From NCBI RefSeq assembly GCF_004138135.1, contig NZ_RYFD01000003.1:62001-126000 (forward strand): a stretch of DNA of 64,000 nt, in the 5' to 3' direction. Both the position numbers and the translations under genes were made by a program. Shown in pieces: positions 1 through 7,641 of the stretch. Numbering within the stretch: the stretch's first letter is position 1; each line of letters opens with the position of its first letter. The notes under the pieces are model-generated. The model searched no databases and was not told where the DNA came from. It was given only the letters and a program-made list of their open reading frames with translations. The DNA comes from Candidatus Oscillochloris fontis. Its GTDB lineage: Bacteria > Chloroflexota > Chloroflexia > Chloroflexales > Chloroflexaceae.

Positions 1-1071
1 GAACTCGGTGCGCAGCGCCCCTTCATTATCGCCGATAAAGGCGTGGTTGGTGCAGGTCTGATCGAGCCAATCCTCACTGGAATCAACGCGCACTCTGAAG
101 TGGCTGGCATCTTCGATGCGGTTCCCGCCAACTCCTCGGTGAGTGTGGTGATGGAATGCGCCGCCGCTGCCAGTGCTGCCGCCGCCGACCTGATCATCGC
201 GATTGGTGGGGGTAGCCCGCTCGACACCGCCAAGGCGGTGCGGATCATCCTCACCTTCGGCGGGCATCTGCTCGACTACCAGGGCTACAATGTCATCCCC
301 GACCGGCTCATCCCCATGATTGCCATCCCCACCACCAGCGGTACGGGCAGCGAAGTGACGCCCTACGCGGTCATCCGCGACGAGGAGCAGGATCTGAAAC
401 TGAGTTTCGCCAGCCGCTACCTATTACCCGATGTCGCCATTCTCGACCCGCTCCTGACCCGCACGCTCCCGCCGATGCTCACGGCGGCCACCGGGATTGA
501 CGCGCTCTCGCACGCTATCGAGACCTTCGTCTCGACCGAGAACAGCCCCTTCAGCGACGGCCTAGCACTGACGGCGATCAACCTGATCGGCACGCACCTC
601 CGCACCGCAGTACAGCAGGGCGAGAACATGGAGGCACGCAGCCAGATGCTCATCGCCGCGTGCATGGCCGGAATGGCGTGTGCCAACAGCTACTTTGGCG
701 TCATCCACGCCATGGCCCACGCGGTCGGCGGCAAGTTCCATGCCCATCATGGTACCGCGATCTCGATCTGTATGCCACACGGGATGCGCTTTAACAGCGA
801 GGTCGAACCGGAACGCTACTTGCGCATCGCCCAGGCACTCGGCGTCAGCCGCGAGGGGCGCAGCGACGCCGAGGTGATCGCCGCCGGGATCGCGGCAGTC
901 GCAGCGCTCGCGCATGACTGCGGGTTGCCCAGCCGCCTGCGCGATATCGGCGTGCCTGAGGACGCGCTACCCGATCTGGCCGCCACCGCCGCGATTGACG
1001 GGGCCATCTTCCATAACCCACGTGAGGCCAGTGAGGATGAGGTGTTGGCATTGTTGCAGGCCGCGTGGTGA
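1..1071 (+). CDS. Iron-containing alcohol dehydrogenase (5' partial)
   Basis: NAD(P)-dependent group III (iron-activated) alcohol dehydrogenase, oxidising an alcohol to an aldehyde or ketone in the cytoplasm. The frame is open from base 1, so the gene begins outside the window; roughly 25-30 N-terminal residues are missing compared with the usual 380. Visible signatures are the nucleotide-binding GGGSPLDTAKA, then TSGTGSEVT, then the metal ligands: Asp and His in GIDALSHAIE, His in MAHAVGG and His in FHAHHG. The GTG at 43 is internal. Substrate cannot be told from sequence. It converges on the nucleotidyltransferase gene, with a hairpin between them. Confidence 0.9.
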   Translation, partial: ELGAQRPFIIADKGVVGAGLIEPILTGINAHSEVAGIFDAVPANSSVSVVMECAAAASAAAADLIIAIGGGSPLDTAKAVRIILTFGGHLLDYQGYNVIPDRLIPMIAIPTTSGTGSEVTPYAVIRDEEQDLKLSFASRYLLPDVAILDPLLTRTLPPMLTAATGIDALSHAIETFVSTENSPFSDGLALTAINLIGTHLRTAVQQGENMEARSQMLIAACMAGMACANSYFGVIHAMAHAVGGKFHAHHGTAISICMPHGMRFNSEVEPERYLRIAQALGVSREGRSDAEVIAAGIAAVAALAHDCGLPSRLRDIGVPEDALPDLAATAAIDGAIFHNPREASEDEVLALLQAAW

Positions 1072-1083
1072 TGGGGTGGTGAT

Positions 1084-1125
1084 GGGTGGTGTAGCGACGC
1101 AAGATATTGCGTCGCTACACCACCC
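1084..1125. terminator. Perfect 19-bp hairpin between convergent genes (repeat family C)
   Basis: Arms 1084-1102 and 1107-1125 are perfectly complementary around the loop GATA. It lies just past the alcohol dehydrogenase stop and contains the TAG stop of the opposite gene, so it can terminate both transcripts. There is no long T-run. The core (GACGCAA..TTGCGTC) recurs in tandem at 5531-5722 and 21851-21940. Confidence 0.75.
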
Positions 1126-2290
1126 GACCCGCATCAACCGCACCTGTCACATGCACCCCCTGGCTCAAGATCACCCCCCGCGTACAGAGTTGGGTACGGC
1201 TGAGCAACCCCGCCATCGCGGCGGTGGGGCGGAGTTCGCTGAAGTGCTGCACAGGCAAGTGCGCCATGGGCGCAACCGAGGCCAGATCATCAAGCCAACT
1301 ACTCTCCACGCGGCTCCCCGCCCCCACATGCGCCCCGGCCCCGATCACCGAGTCCTGCACACGCGCACCATCATCTACGTGGGCTCCCGGCTCCAGACAA
1401 CTGGTCTCGACACGGCATCCGGCCCCGATCACACAGTCATCCCCGATCACCACCGGGCCAATAATGCGGCTCCCCGCCCCTACCCGTGCGCGCCCGATCT
1501 GCACCCAGCCACTGATCTGCACCCCCGGATCTAATTGGGCCTGCGGGTCAATCTGGCTGCGCCACGCCGCCCGCCGCGCCAACAAGAACTGCGCCGCACT
1601 CAGCGCCTCCCAGGGCGTACCAATTGGCACCCAGAAACCACTACAGATGTGGTAACCCACGGGGCGCTGCGCCGCCAACAGCCCGATCAGGTCGGTCAGT
1701 TCATACTCACCACGTGGCGAGGGCTGGATCTGCTCCAACGCCGCAAAGGAATCCGCATCAAGGTGGTAGATGCCGGGGTTGGCCAACGCATCGGGCGGCG
1801 GATGATCGGGCTTCTCCCAGATGCTGCGCACATGCCCATCCACAATCTGGAGTACCCCAAAGGATCGCGCATCCTCCACCCGCAGACCAGCGAGGCAGGG
1901 CAGGCTGCTACACACCCCCACCAGATCATCATGGGCGATCAGGTTGTCGCCATAGAGCAAAAAGAACGGCTCGTCCAGCGCACCAACCGCCCGCAATGCC
2001 CCCGCCGTGCCGTTGACGTCGGTCTGAAGCACATAGTGCAGCGCAATACCCCGGTAACTAGAGCCAAATGCGTTATGAATATCATCAGCGCGGTAGCCGG
2101 TGACCAACGTGGCATGATCGATCATCCCCACCAACTCATCGAGGATATGGGCTAACAGCGGACGACCGAGGAGCGGGATGAGGGGTTTGGGGCGGTGGCT
2201 GGTGAGTGGACGGGTGCGTTTGGACTCGCCCGCAGCCAAAATGACTGCGTGGCGAGTGGTACCTGTGAAGGGAACGGGGCGATGCGCCAT
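1115..2290 (-). CDS. Sugar-phosphate nucleotidyltransferase with left-handed beta-helix domain
   Basis: Bifunctional-type nucleotidylyltransferase, 391 aa. The N-terminal Rossmann-like domain carries the pyrophosphorylase signature LAAGESKRTRPLT followed by KPLIPLLGRPLL, then a YGDN metal-site motif. The last ~150 residues are hexapeptide repeats typical of a left-handed beta-helix (GlmU/RfbA-like family). It would activate a sugar 1-phosphate to an NDP- or dNDP-sugar for cell-surface glycans. GlmU activity is possible, but the acetyltransferase site cannot be confirmed by eye. It lies 6 bp after the crotonase gene, so the two are probably co-transcribed. The stop codon lies in the palindrome 1084-1125. 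Confidence 0.82.
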   Translation of the reverse strand: MAHRPVPFTGTTRHAVILAAGESKRTRPLTSHRPKPLIPLLGRPLLAHILDELVGMIDHATLVTGYRADDIHNAFGSSYRGIALHYVLQTDVNGTAGALRAVGALDEPFFLLYGDNLIAHDDLVGVCSSLPCLAGLRVEDARSFGVLQIVDGHVRSIWEKPDHPPPDALANPGIYHLDADSFAALEQIQPSPRGEYELTDLIGLLAAQRPVGYHICSGFWVPIGTPWEALSAAQFLLARRAAWRSQIDPQAQLDPGVQISGWVQIGRARVGAGSRIIGPVVIGDDCVIGAGCRVETSCLEPGAHVDDGARVQDSVIGAGAHVGAGSRVESSWLDDLASVAPMAHLPVQHFSELRPTAAMAGLLSRTQLCTRGVILSQGVHVTGAVDAGRVV

Positions 2291-2296
2291 ACAGAC

Positions 2297-3085
2297 CTAC
2301 TTCCCCCACTGAGGTGGGCGTTTCTCCAGGAAGGCACAGATACCCTCCTGGGCATCAGCAAGGGTCGCATTGGTGGCCATCACATCTTTGGTATAGGCAT
2401 AGGCTTCGGCTTGAGGCATGGAGATCTGGCGATAGAAAGCCTGTTTACCCAAGCCAACCACGGTGGGGCTGGCGGCCACGATCTTCTCAGCCAACGCATG
2501 CGCCGTGCTGGCCAGTTCGGCCACCGGCACCACCCGATTGACCAACCCGGATTCGCGGGCCGCCTGGGCCGAGATCATCTCGCCGGTGAGCAACATCTCC
2601 AACGCCAGTTTGGCCGGCACCGCCCGGCTCAGCGCGACCATGGGGGTCGAGCAGAAGAGCCCGATCTTCACCCCTGGGGTGGCGAAGCGCGCATCCTCAG
2701 CCGCAACGACCAGATCGCAGGTGGCGGCGAGTTGGCAGCCGGCTGCGGTGGCAACCCCGTGGATCTGTGCAATCACTGGCTGCGGGATAGCCTGGATCTG
2801 CTGCATCAGTTGGGTACAAACATCAAAGATCTGCTGGTAGAACTCCGGTGTCTGGCCGGTCATCTCACTCAGATCGTGGCCAGAGCAGAAGACCGGGCCA
2901 TTCCCACTGAGAATCACCGCCCCCACGTCACGATCAGCCCCAATCTGGGTAAAACAGTCCAACAACTCCTGCATGTGCGCCAACGAGAGCGCATTGCGGC
3001 GCTGGGGACGATTCATCGTCACATGGGCAATCCGGCCCTCACGTTCGATCAGAATGTGCTGATACGTCACTGTACCCTGACTCAT
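2297..3085 (-). CDS. Enoyl-CoA hydratase/isomerase family protein (ECHDC3-like)
   Basis: Crotonase-fold protein, 262 aa. The ATG at 3085 is preceded by a strong AAAGGAGG at 7-nt spacing, so the longer open frame upstream is not coding. The CoA-binding and oxyanion regions are present (CSGHDLSEMTG; ATAAGCQLAATCD). Where hydratases usually have a catalytic Glu (FxxPE), this has FATPGVKIGLFCSTP, the pattern I associate with the ECHDC3 subgroup. Hydratase activity is therefore doubtful, and another CoA-ester reaction or a regulatory role is possible. First gene of a two-gene unit with the nucleotidyltransferase. Confidence 0.82.
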   Translation of the reverse strand: MSQGTVTYQHILIEREGRIAHVTMNRPQRRNALSLAHMQELLDCFTQIGADRDVGAVILSGNGPVFCSGHDLSEMTGQTPEFYQQIFDVCTQLMQQIQAIPQPVIAQIHGVATAAGCQLAATCDLVVAAEDARFATPGVKIGLFCSTPMVALSRAVPAKLALEMLLTGEMISAQAARESGLVNRVVPVAELASTAHALAEKIVAASPTVVGLGKQAFYRQISMPQAEAYAYTKDVMATNATLADAQEGICAFLEKRPPQWGK

Positions 3086-3199
3086 GCCGCCTCCTTTGGT
3101 GGTGTCGTATATGATTATATCTGGGTGCATGGTACAATTGCAGCGGTTTTTACGCAACTAGCGCCATATCCTCCCGCCTTCATTGAGGAGAATGAAGAT

Positions 3200-4150
3200 A
3201 TGCAACTGACCCAACGGCAAGTCATCATCGCAATCCAGATCATATTGATTATTGGATCGCTCTTAGCCCTGATTTACCAACTGATTTTTCCAGAAGCATA
3301 CGATTTTTCACTCTTCATCGACACTATAATCGTCATTCCTACCCTCTCAGCACTTGTCTTCGCCTACTGGCGGGGCTGGGAGTGGGTACGCTATATCATG
3401 CTGATTATGATCACGATTCTCTCAGGAATATTGATCGATGAGAAATATCTCTATGAGCACTTCTCACTCACCGCCTTCATCCCGCCATCCATGGCGCTCA
3501 TTGTTGCTGGCCCAACCTGGCTCATTGGGACAACCATCGGAATGATCCTGATATTGCTGTTGCGTTCTGGCGGCAGTTCGGTTTATACCGACCCGATCAC
3601 AATGATAATCTACCTGATCATCGTAGGCGGGATGCTCCTGGCGCGGATTGTGATGGATAATGCCCAACACCAAGCCGAGATGAGTGCCCAGGAAGCCCAA
3701 GCAGCCTTGGCAAGTACCCAAATCCACGCCGAAGAATTGGCACAGAAGGCCAAAGAACTCGAAGCCCAGAATGCCCAGCAGCGCCAGTTGATTGACCTCG
3801 TCTCGACCCTCGAAACGCCCGCTGTGATGCTTGCGGATGGCGTACTTCTGGCCCCCGTTGTTGGGCATCTCGATAGTCGGCGAGCGAGTGAACTAACCAA
3901 ACGCCTGCTCCAAGAAGTCAGCATCCACAACGCGCACATGGTAATCATTGATATTGCCGGGGTACCTACGGTTGACACCTCGGTGGCGCAGGCGATTGTA
4001 CGCACCATCCAGGCCATCCGGCTACTCGGTTGCCAAGTGACCATCACCGGCATCTCGGCCTCGGTCGCCGCCACAATGACCCATCTCGGTATCAACCTCA
4101 ACGGGGTACGCACCGCCCGCACGCCCCAAGAGGTGATGAAAACCTCGTAG
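3200..4150 (+). CDS. Membrane protein with coiled coil and C-terminal STAS domain (RsbR-like)
   Basis: 316 aa. Start ATG 3200 follows GAGGAG at 9 nt; the same frame is open far upstream but overlaps the crotonase gene and is not coding there. The N-terminal half has about five or six hydrophobic helices, followed by an Ala/Glu/Gln-rich coiled coil (about residues 155-200) and a STAS domain. The STAS core IIDIAGVPTVDTSVAQAI keeps the Thr that RsbT-type kinases phosphorylate in RsbR and stressosome proteins. It probably senses a membrane or environmental signal in a partner-switching cascade. A soluble paralogue lies at 32152-33015. No RsbS, RsbT or RsbU gene lies nearby. Confidence 0.8.
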   Translation: MQLTQRQVIIAIQIILIIGSLLALIYQLIFPEAYDFSLFIDTIIVIPTLSALVFAYWRGWEWVRYIMLIMITILSGILIDEKYLYEHFSLTAFIPPSMALIVAGPTWLIGTTIGMILILLLRSGGSSVYTDPITMIIYLIIVGGMLLARIVMDNAQHQAEMSAQEAQAALASTQIHAEELAQKAKELEAQNAQQRQLIDLVSTLETPAVMLADGVLLAPVVGHLDSRRASELTKRLLQEVSIHNAHMVIIDIAGVPTVDTSVAQAIVRTIQAIRLLGCQVTITGISASVAATMTHLGINLNGVRTARTPQEVMKTS

Positions 4151-4171
4151 GGTCGCATCGCGATACGACCC
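4150..4171. terminator. Short palindrome at the end of the STAS gene
   Basis: A 22-bp near-perfect palindrome (GGGTCG..CGACCC around ATCGCGAT) starts on the last base of the TAG stop codon. Probable terminator; related in layout to the GTAG-starting repeats described elsewhere. Confidence 0.5.
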
Positions 4172-4182
4172 ATGCACGGGGG

Positions 4183-4215
4183 GGATTCGGGGGCCACAGG
4201 CCCCCGGAAAAACCT
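4183..4215. repeat. Fragment of repeat family A
   Basis: A GGGGG-rich arm, a GGGGGCC/GGCCCCC stem-loop and a GGAAAAACC tail match the left third of family A. The other parts are missing. Confidence 0.45.
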
Positions 4216-4226
4216 CCCCAAACGAT

Positions 4227-4724
4227 CTACCCAACCCGTGCGCCACAGTTGGGGCAGAACATCGCACTACTCGGCATCTGGAAGCCACAACTCGGACAGA
4301 TCTTCTGGGCGGACGCTGGTGGTGGGGTAACCATCGGCGGCGTGACCATCGGTGGCGTGACCATCGGCGGAGCATCATAGGAGATCGGCACCGACTGGCT
4401 GGGGCTGGTTGGCGATACGCCCAGAGGTGTCTCTTCAAAGACCTCATTCTGAGCAATCTTCAACTCTTCCTCATGGGTCACCAATGTCGAACGTAACTGA
4501 TCCACCAACCCCGCCATCTCCGCAATCGAGGGCGCACTGATCTGGCCGGCGCGCTGGAGATCATACGCACGCTGCCCCATCTCCATCAGCTTTGCATCAA
4601 GTTGACGCCGTACCTCGTTGATCTCGCCCTGGAGGCGAGTCGTCTTTTGAAACTTCTCGGCCTCAAACTTCGCCCGATCAATCCCTTGATTGAGTGTCTT
4701 GCCAATCTGATCAAACAACCCCAT
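4227..4724 (-). CDS. Coiled-coil protein with C-terminal zinc ribbon
   Basis: 165 aa, function unknown. The ATG at 4724 follows AGGAGG at 6 nt, favouring it over an upstream in-frame start. The N-terminal ~100 residues (MGLFDQIGKTLNQGIDRAK...) are charged and helical. A linker contains three perfect MVTPP repeats encoded by a 15-bp tandem repeat. The C-terminus is a double-CxxC zinc ribbon (CPSCG..CPNCG). This architecture is common in uncharacterised bacterial proteins and suggests a scaffold or membrane-associated adaptor; no enzymatic motif is visible. Confidence 0.8.
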   Translation of the reverse strand: MGLFDQIGKTLNQGIDRAKFEAEKFQKTTRLQGEINEVRRQLDAKLMEMGQRAYDLQRAGQISAPSIAEMAGLVDQLRSTLVTHEEELKIAQNEVFEETPLGVSPTSPSQSVPISYDAPPMVTPPMVTPPMVTPPPASAQKICPSCGFQMPSSAMFCPNCGARVG

Positions 4725-4820
4725 AACCAACCTCCTTAGTGCTGTTGCGCACCATCCCTGCGGGTATGACGCTGGAGGTAGCCCGCTGGATGCACGCATT
4801 ATTGTAGCATATAGCCCTAC

Positions 4821-4863
4821 GTACTTCTGTCGTAAGTCATCCCTCTAATCACGACAGAAGTAC
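4821..4863. promoter_or_regulatory. 13-bp inverted repeat in a divergent intergenic region
   Basis: GTACTTCTGTCGT (4821-4833) and its exact complement (4851-4863) are separated by 17 nt, midway between the divergent genes at 4724 and 4938. It may be an operator or a 5' hairpin for either gene. No clear -35/-10 pair is seen. Confidence 0.4.
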
Positions 4864-4937
4864 TATGGACGCAGAAGGTAACATTTCGTACCATATACGT
4901 GCAGGCACACCATTGCTGCTACTTGAAAGGACCTGCT

Positions 4938-5534
4938 GTGAACCAGATTCTGACAATTACTCCATTGACTCCAGAAACGACATCTCAACTCCTAACCCTG
5001 CTTGAACTTCGTCGCCATGAGTTGCCGTTTGCTGATGAGGAATTGGCCCGCCATCAGACGTTACTCAACGCGATTGAGGAGCAGAATCAGCGTGGTGAGC
5101 AGACGTTAGCCGATTGGCGCAAGGCACTTTCGCAGCGCTGGCAGGCAGAAGTTGCCGGGCAGCGTACCTACATCGCCGTCCAGCGTAAACTTGCGGCCTA
5201 TTTTGATAACGATACCACCTACCTGCAACTCGTTGCGCCGACCTCGCCCTCCGCCGCATTAACCGCAACCACGCTGCTGGCCGATATGCGCCGTCTGGAG
5301 GCATCGTTGACCCTCCTGCGCCCACGCCCGCCGTTTGCCGAGGAGAGCCTCGCTCAGATGCACGCGGCAGGCGATCAGTTAGCGGCCATGATCAGTTTGA
5401 CCGAGCATTGTGAGGCTGAACGTCGGCGCGTGCTGATCGAGCAGCGCATGGCCAGCCACCTCTACGAGCGCGTCTGCCAGAAGACCCGCCAATTGGTGAC
5501 CGAATACGCCCACGAAGAGGAATTGGCCGCGTAG
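4938..5534 (+). CDS. Hypothetical coiled-coil protein
   Basis: 198 aa from the GTG at 4938, chosen because AAAGGA lies 8 nt upstream; an in-frame start at 4899 has no ribosome site. The protein is mostly charged helix (long runs of E, R, Q and L), with no transmembrane segment, signal peptide or catalytic motif. I do not recognise a family. The TAG stop is supplied by the first bases (GTAGCGACGC) of the tandem repeat array that follows. Confidence 0.65.
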   Translation: MNQILTITPLTPETTSQLLTLLELRRHELPFADEELARHQTLLNAIEEQNQRGEQTLADWRKALSQRWQAEVAGQRTYIAVQRKLAAYFDNDTTYLQLVAPTSPSAALTATTLLADMRRLEASLTLLRPRPPFAEESLAQMHAAGDQLAAMISLTEHCEAERRRVLIEQRMASHLYERVCQKTRQLVTEYAHEEELAA

Positions 5535-5722
5535 CGACGCAAAATATTGCGTCGCCAACGAGCCAACGAGACGCAACATCGTGCGTCGCCAACGAGACGC
5601 AACATCGTGCGTCGCCAACGAGACGCAACATCGTGCGTCGCCAACGAGACGCAACATCGTGCGTCGCCAACGAGACGCAACATCGTGCGTCGCCAACGAG
5701 ACGCAACATATTGCGTCTCTAC
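5531..5722. repeat. Tandem array of 26-bp family C hairpin units
   Basis: Five full 26-bp units (each starting ACGCAACATCGTGCGTCGCC) run from 5571 to 5700, flanked by degenerate half units. The outer ends, GTAGCGACGCAA and TTGCGTCTCTAC, are those of the single hairpin at 1084-1125. It lies between convergent genes, and both stop codons (5532-5534 plus, 5719-5721 minus) are inside its ends. No unique spacers, so not CRISPR. Confidence 0.9.
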
Positions 5723-6693
5723 GCCCCCGCCGATTGGCGCACCAAATATTCCCGCAACGCGGCTACCCGCGTACTATTCCCACGCTCATCGCCTAAGGTA
5801 AGCAATTGGTGCTTCTTGTGAACCAACTCGGCACAGGTGGTATAAAAGTCGCGTTGTGTCCGCCCGCGCATCCCTAAGCCAATCTGGGCCTTGATCGAGC
5901 TTGCCACGAGGTACTGCGCGGGGGTGATCACGCCCATTGCCACCTCCTCGCGCAGATAGTCGCGCATCCACTTGCGCTCACGCCAGATCGCCCAGATAAC
6001 GATCCCCAACGCCGCCGCCCAGCCCGTCCAATCCACGAGCAAGGTGGCGATCAGCCCGCCTAGCCCAAAACTGCCCCCTAAGACGGTGGACATCCCGTTG
6101 TGGAGCGCGTGCAGAAAGATGGCGACACACCAACCCAGGAAGGGTGCGGCCAGTTTGATCGCCCAGCCGCGCCGTAAGCGTGCGACCGCCAAGCCAATGC
6201 CGATAAAGGCGGTGTAGACGGCATGGCCCCAACCGCCCAGTATCACCCGCAGCACAAACAGGGTAATCATGTCGCCCATGCCGCCCTCTTGGTAGCCCAT
6301 AAAGTAGAGGTAGAGGACGTTCTCGGTGGCGGCAAAGCCTAGCGCGGTGATCGCCGCATAGACCATCCCATCCAGCACCGAGTCAAACTCGTGGGGGAAA
6401 AAGATGACGATCAGCAGTACCGCCAAGCCCTTCAGGCTCTCTTCCACCACGGGGGCCAGCAGGGTTGTCCCGGTCAATTCGGCCAGCGCCGCACTCCCCG
6501 TGATCACCTCGACCCCAACCTCCAGGAGACTCGTGGCAATGATCGCGCCCAGGGTGGCCACGCATGCGCCCCAGAGGAACGCGCCCCCCAACAGGTGCAG
6601 CGGCTCCTTCTCGAAGCGGTCGAGCCAGTAGACGATGGCCGCATAGAGAAAGGCGGGGCCAAAACTGAGCAGCACCGCAACGAGAAAGATCAT
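5719..6693 (-). CDS. PrsW-family intramembrane metalloprotease
   Basis: 324 aa with about eight hydrophobic helices, fitting the PrsW/RCE1-like glutamic-type membrane protease fold. Conserved blocks are VVEESLKGLAVL (paired Glu), GFAATENVLYLY, GWGHAVYTAF and FLHALHNG. PrsW in Bacillus cleaves an anti-sigma factor; relatives often act on membrane anti-sigma proteins. The target here is unknown. Last gene of a five-gene minus-strand operon; its ATG overlaps the hisB stop as ATGA. The soluble C-terminus is charged. Its TAG stop lies in the family C array. Confidence 0.85.
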   Translation of the reverse strand: MIFLVAVLLSFGPAFLYAAIVYWLDRFEKEPLHLLGGAFLWGACVATLGAIIATSLLEVGVEVITGSAALAELTGTTLLAPVVEESLKGLAVLLIVIFFPHEFDSVLDGMVYAAITALGFAATENVLYLYFMGYQEGGMGDMITLFVLRVILGGWGHAVYTAFIGIGLAVARLRRGWAIKLAAPFLGWCVAIFLHALHNGMSTVLGGSFGLGGLIATLLVDWTGWAAALGIVIWAIWRERKWMRDYLREEVAMGVITPAQYLVASSIKAQIGLGMRGRTQRDFYTTCAELVHKKHQLLTLGDERGNSTRVAALREYLVRQSAGA

Positions 6694-7283
6694 CAGAGAA
6701 CCCCCTTCGTACTCGGTACCGCCCCGGCTAAGCGTGGCTCAAGCCGGGTAGCAGTGTCGAGCGCCCGCCCAAAGGCTTTGAAGATCGCCTCAACCTTGTG
6801 GTGATCGTTGCGCCCGTAGAGTACCTGCGCGTGTAGGTTGAGCCGCCCGTGGAAGGCGACACTCTCAAGTAGGTGGAAGATTAGATCGGTGCCGAGTTGG
6901 CCAACCCGTGGGGTGACAAAATCGGCCTGTACGACACAGTAGGGCCGCCCACCTAGATCGAGCGCCACCATCGCTAACGTCTCGTCCATGGGCACGAAGC
7001 TGTGGGCCGTGCGCACGATCCCGCGCCGCTCGCCCAGAGCCAGATCAATCGCTCGCCCCAAGCAGATGCAGGTATCCTCGGCGGTATGGTGTTCATCAAT
7101 ATGCAGATCGCCCTCGGCATGAACGCTGAGGTCGAAGAGGCCATGCTTGGCCCACAGAATCAACATATGATCGAGAAAGCCAATTCCGGTGGCAACCTCG
7201 GCCTTGCCACTGCCATCAATGTTCAAGCTCAGGCTGATGGTCGTCTCGCCGGTTGTACGGTTGATGGTTGCGCTGCGCTCCAT
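6693..7283 (-). CDS. hisB: Imidazoleglycerol-phosphate dehydratase
   Basis: 196 aa, full length for monofunctional HisB. It converts imidazole-glycerol phosphate to imidazole-acetol phosphate in histidine synthesis. The metal-binding motifs are clear: [15 protein letters not shown] and, near the C-terminus, [19 protein letters not shown]. The gene lies between a MazG-like gene (8 bp upstream) and prsW (ATGA overlap) rather than in a his operon; hisD is far away at 55527-56810. Confidence 0.97.
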   Translation of the reverse strand: MERSATINRTTGETTISLSLNIDGSGKAEVATGIGFLDHMLILWAKHGLFDLSVHAEGDLHIDEHHTAEDTCICLGRAIDLALGERRGIVRTAHSFVPMDETLAMVALDLGGRPYCVVQADFVTPRVGQLGTDLIFHLLESVAFHGRLNLHAQVLYGRNDHHKVEAIFKAFGRALDTATRLEPRLAGAVPSTKGVL

Positions 7284-7291
7284 ACTACTCC

Positions 7292-7618
7292 TTACGCCTC
7301 GCGTCGAATACTACGTTCGCTCGAAAAGCCTTCGGGGTAACGGCGGCGCAGCTTCTCGATATTCTGTGCCATCACCTCACCCATCTGCACGCCCAAGGCA
7401 TCACAGGCCAGCGCCGCGTACCAGAGCACATCCCCCAACTCCTTGCGCAAGGCATCGGCGTCGAGCGTGTGGCCATGAAACTCGGCCTTCTTCAAGGTAT
7501 CGGCAAACTCGCCCGCCTCACCACACAAGCCCAGCGCCGCATTGAGTAAACGCTCGCGCTCACTACGTCCCCCCGCCTCAGTCCGTAAGGCGAGAATCTG
7601 GTATTCATTCGCATCCAT
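7292..7618 (-). CDS. MazG-like nucleotide pyrophosphohydrolase
   Basis: 108 aa, all-alpha NTP pyrophosphohydrolase family. The metal-binding Glu/Asp pattern is visible as [13 protein letters not shown] and [10 protein letters not shown]. It would hydrolyse (d)NTPs to NMP plus pyrophosphate, either as house-cleaning or for a specific nucleotide. HisE-type phosphoribosyl-ATP pyrophosphohydrolases share this fold, and the neighbouring hisB makes that worth testing, but the motif pattern is more MazG-like. Confidence 0.82.
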   Translation of the reverse strand: MDANEYQILALRTEAGGRSERERLLNAALGLCGEAGEFADTLKKAEFHGHTLDADALRKELGDVLWYAALACDALGVQMGEVMAQNIEKLRRRYPEGFSSERSIRREA

Positions 7619-7641
7619 GCACTCAGTTCCTCTTATCTATC

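Noticed and set aside
2195-3199. Long open frame continuous with the STAS gene
   Set aside because: It overlaps the whole crotonase gene in antisense and has no start signal; the real start at 3200 has a ribosome site and a proper membrane-protein N-terminus.
5571-5700. Possible CRISPR array
   Set aside because: The units are directly contiguous with no unique spacers and no cas genes; it is a tandem hairpin repeat.
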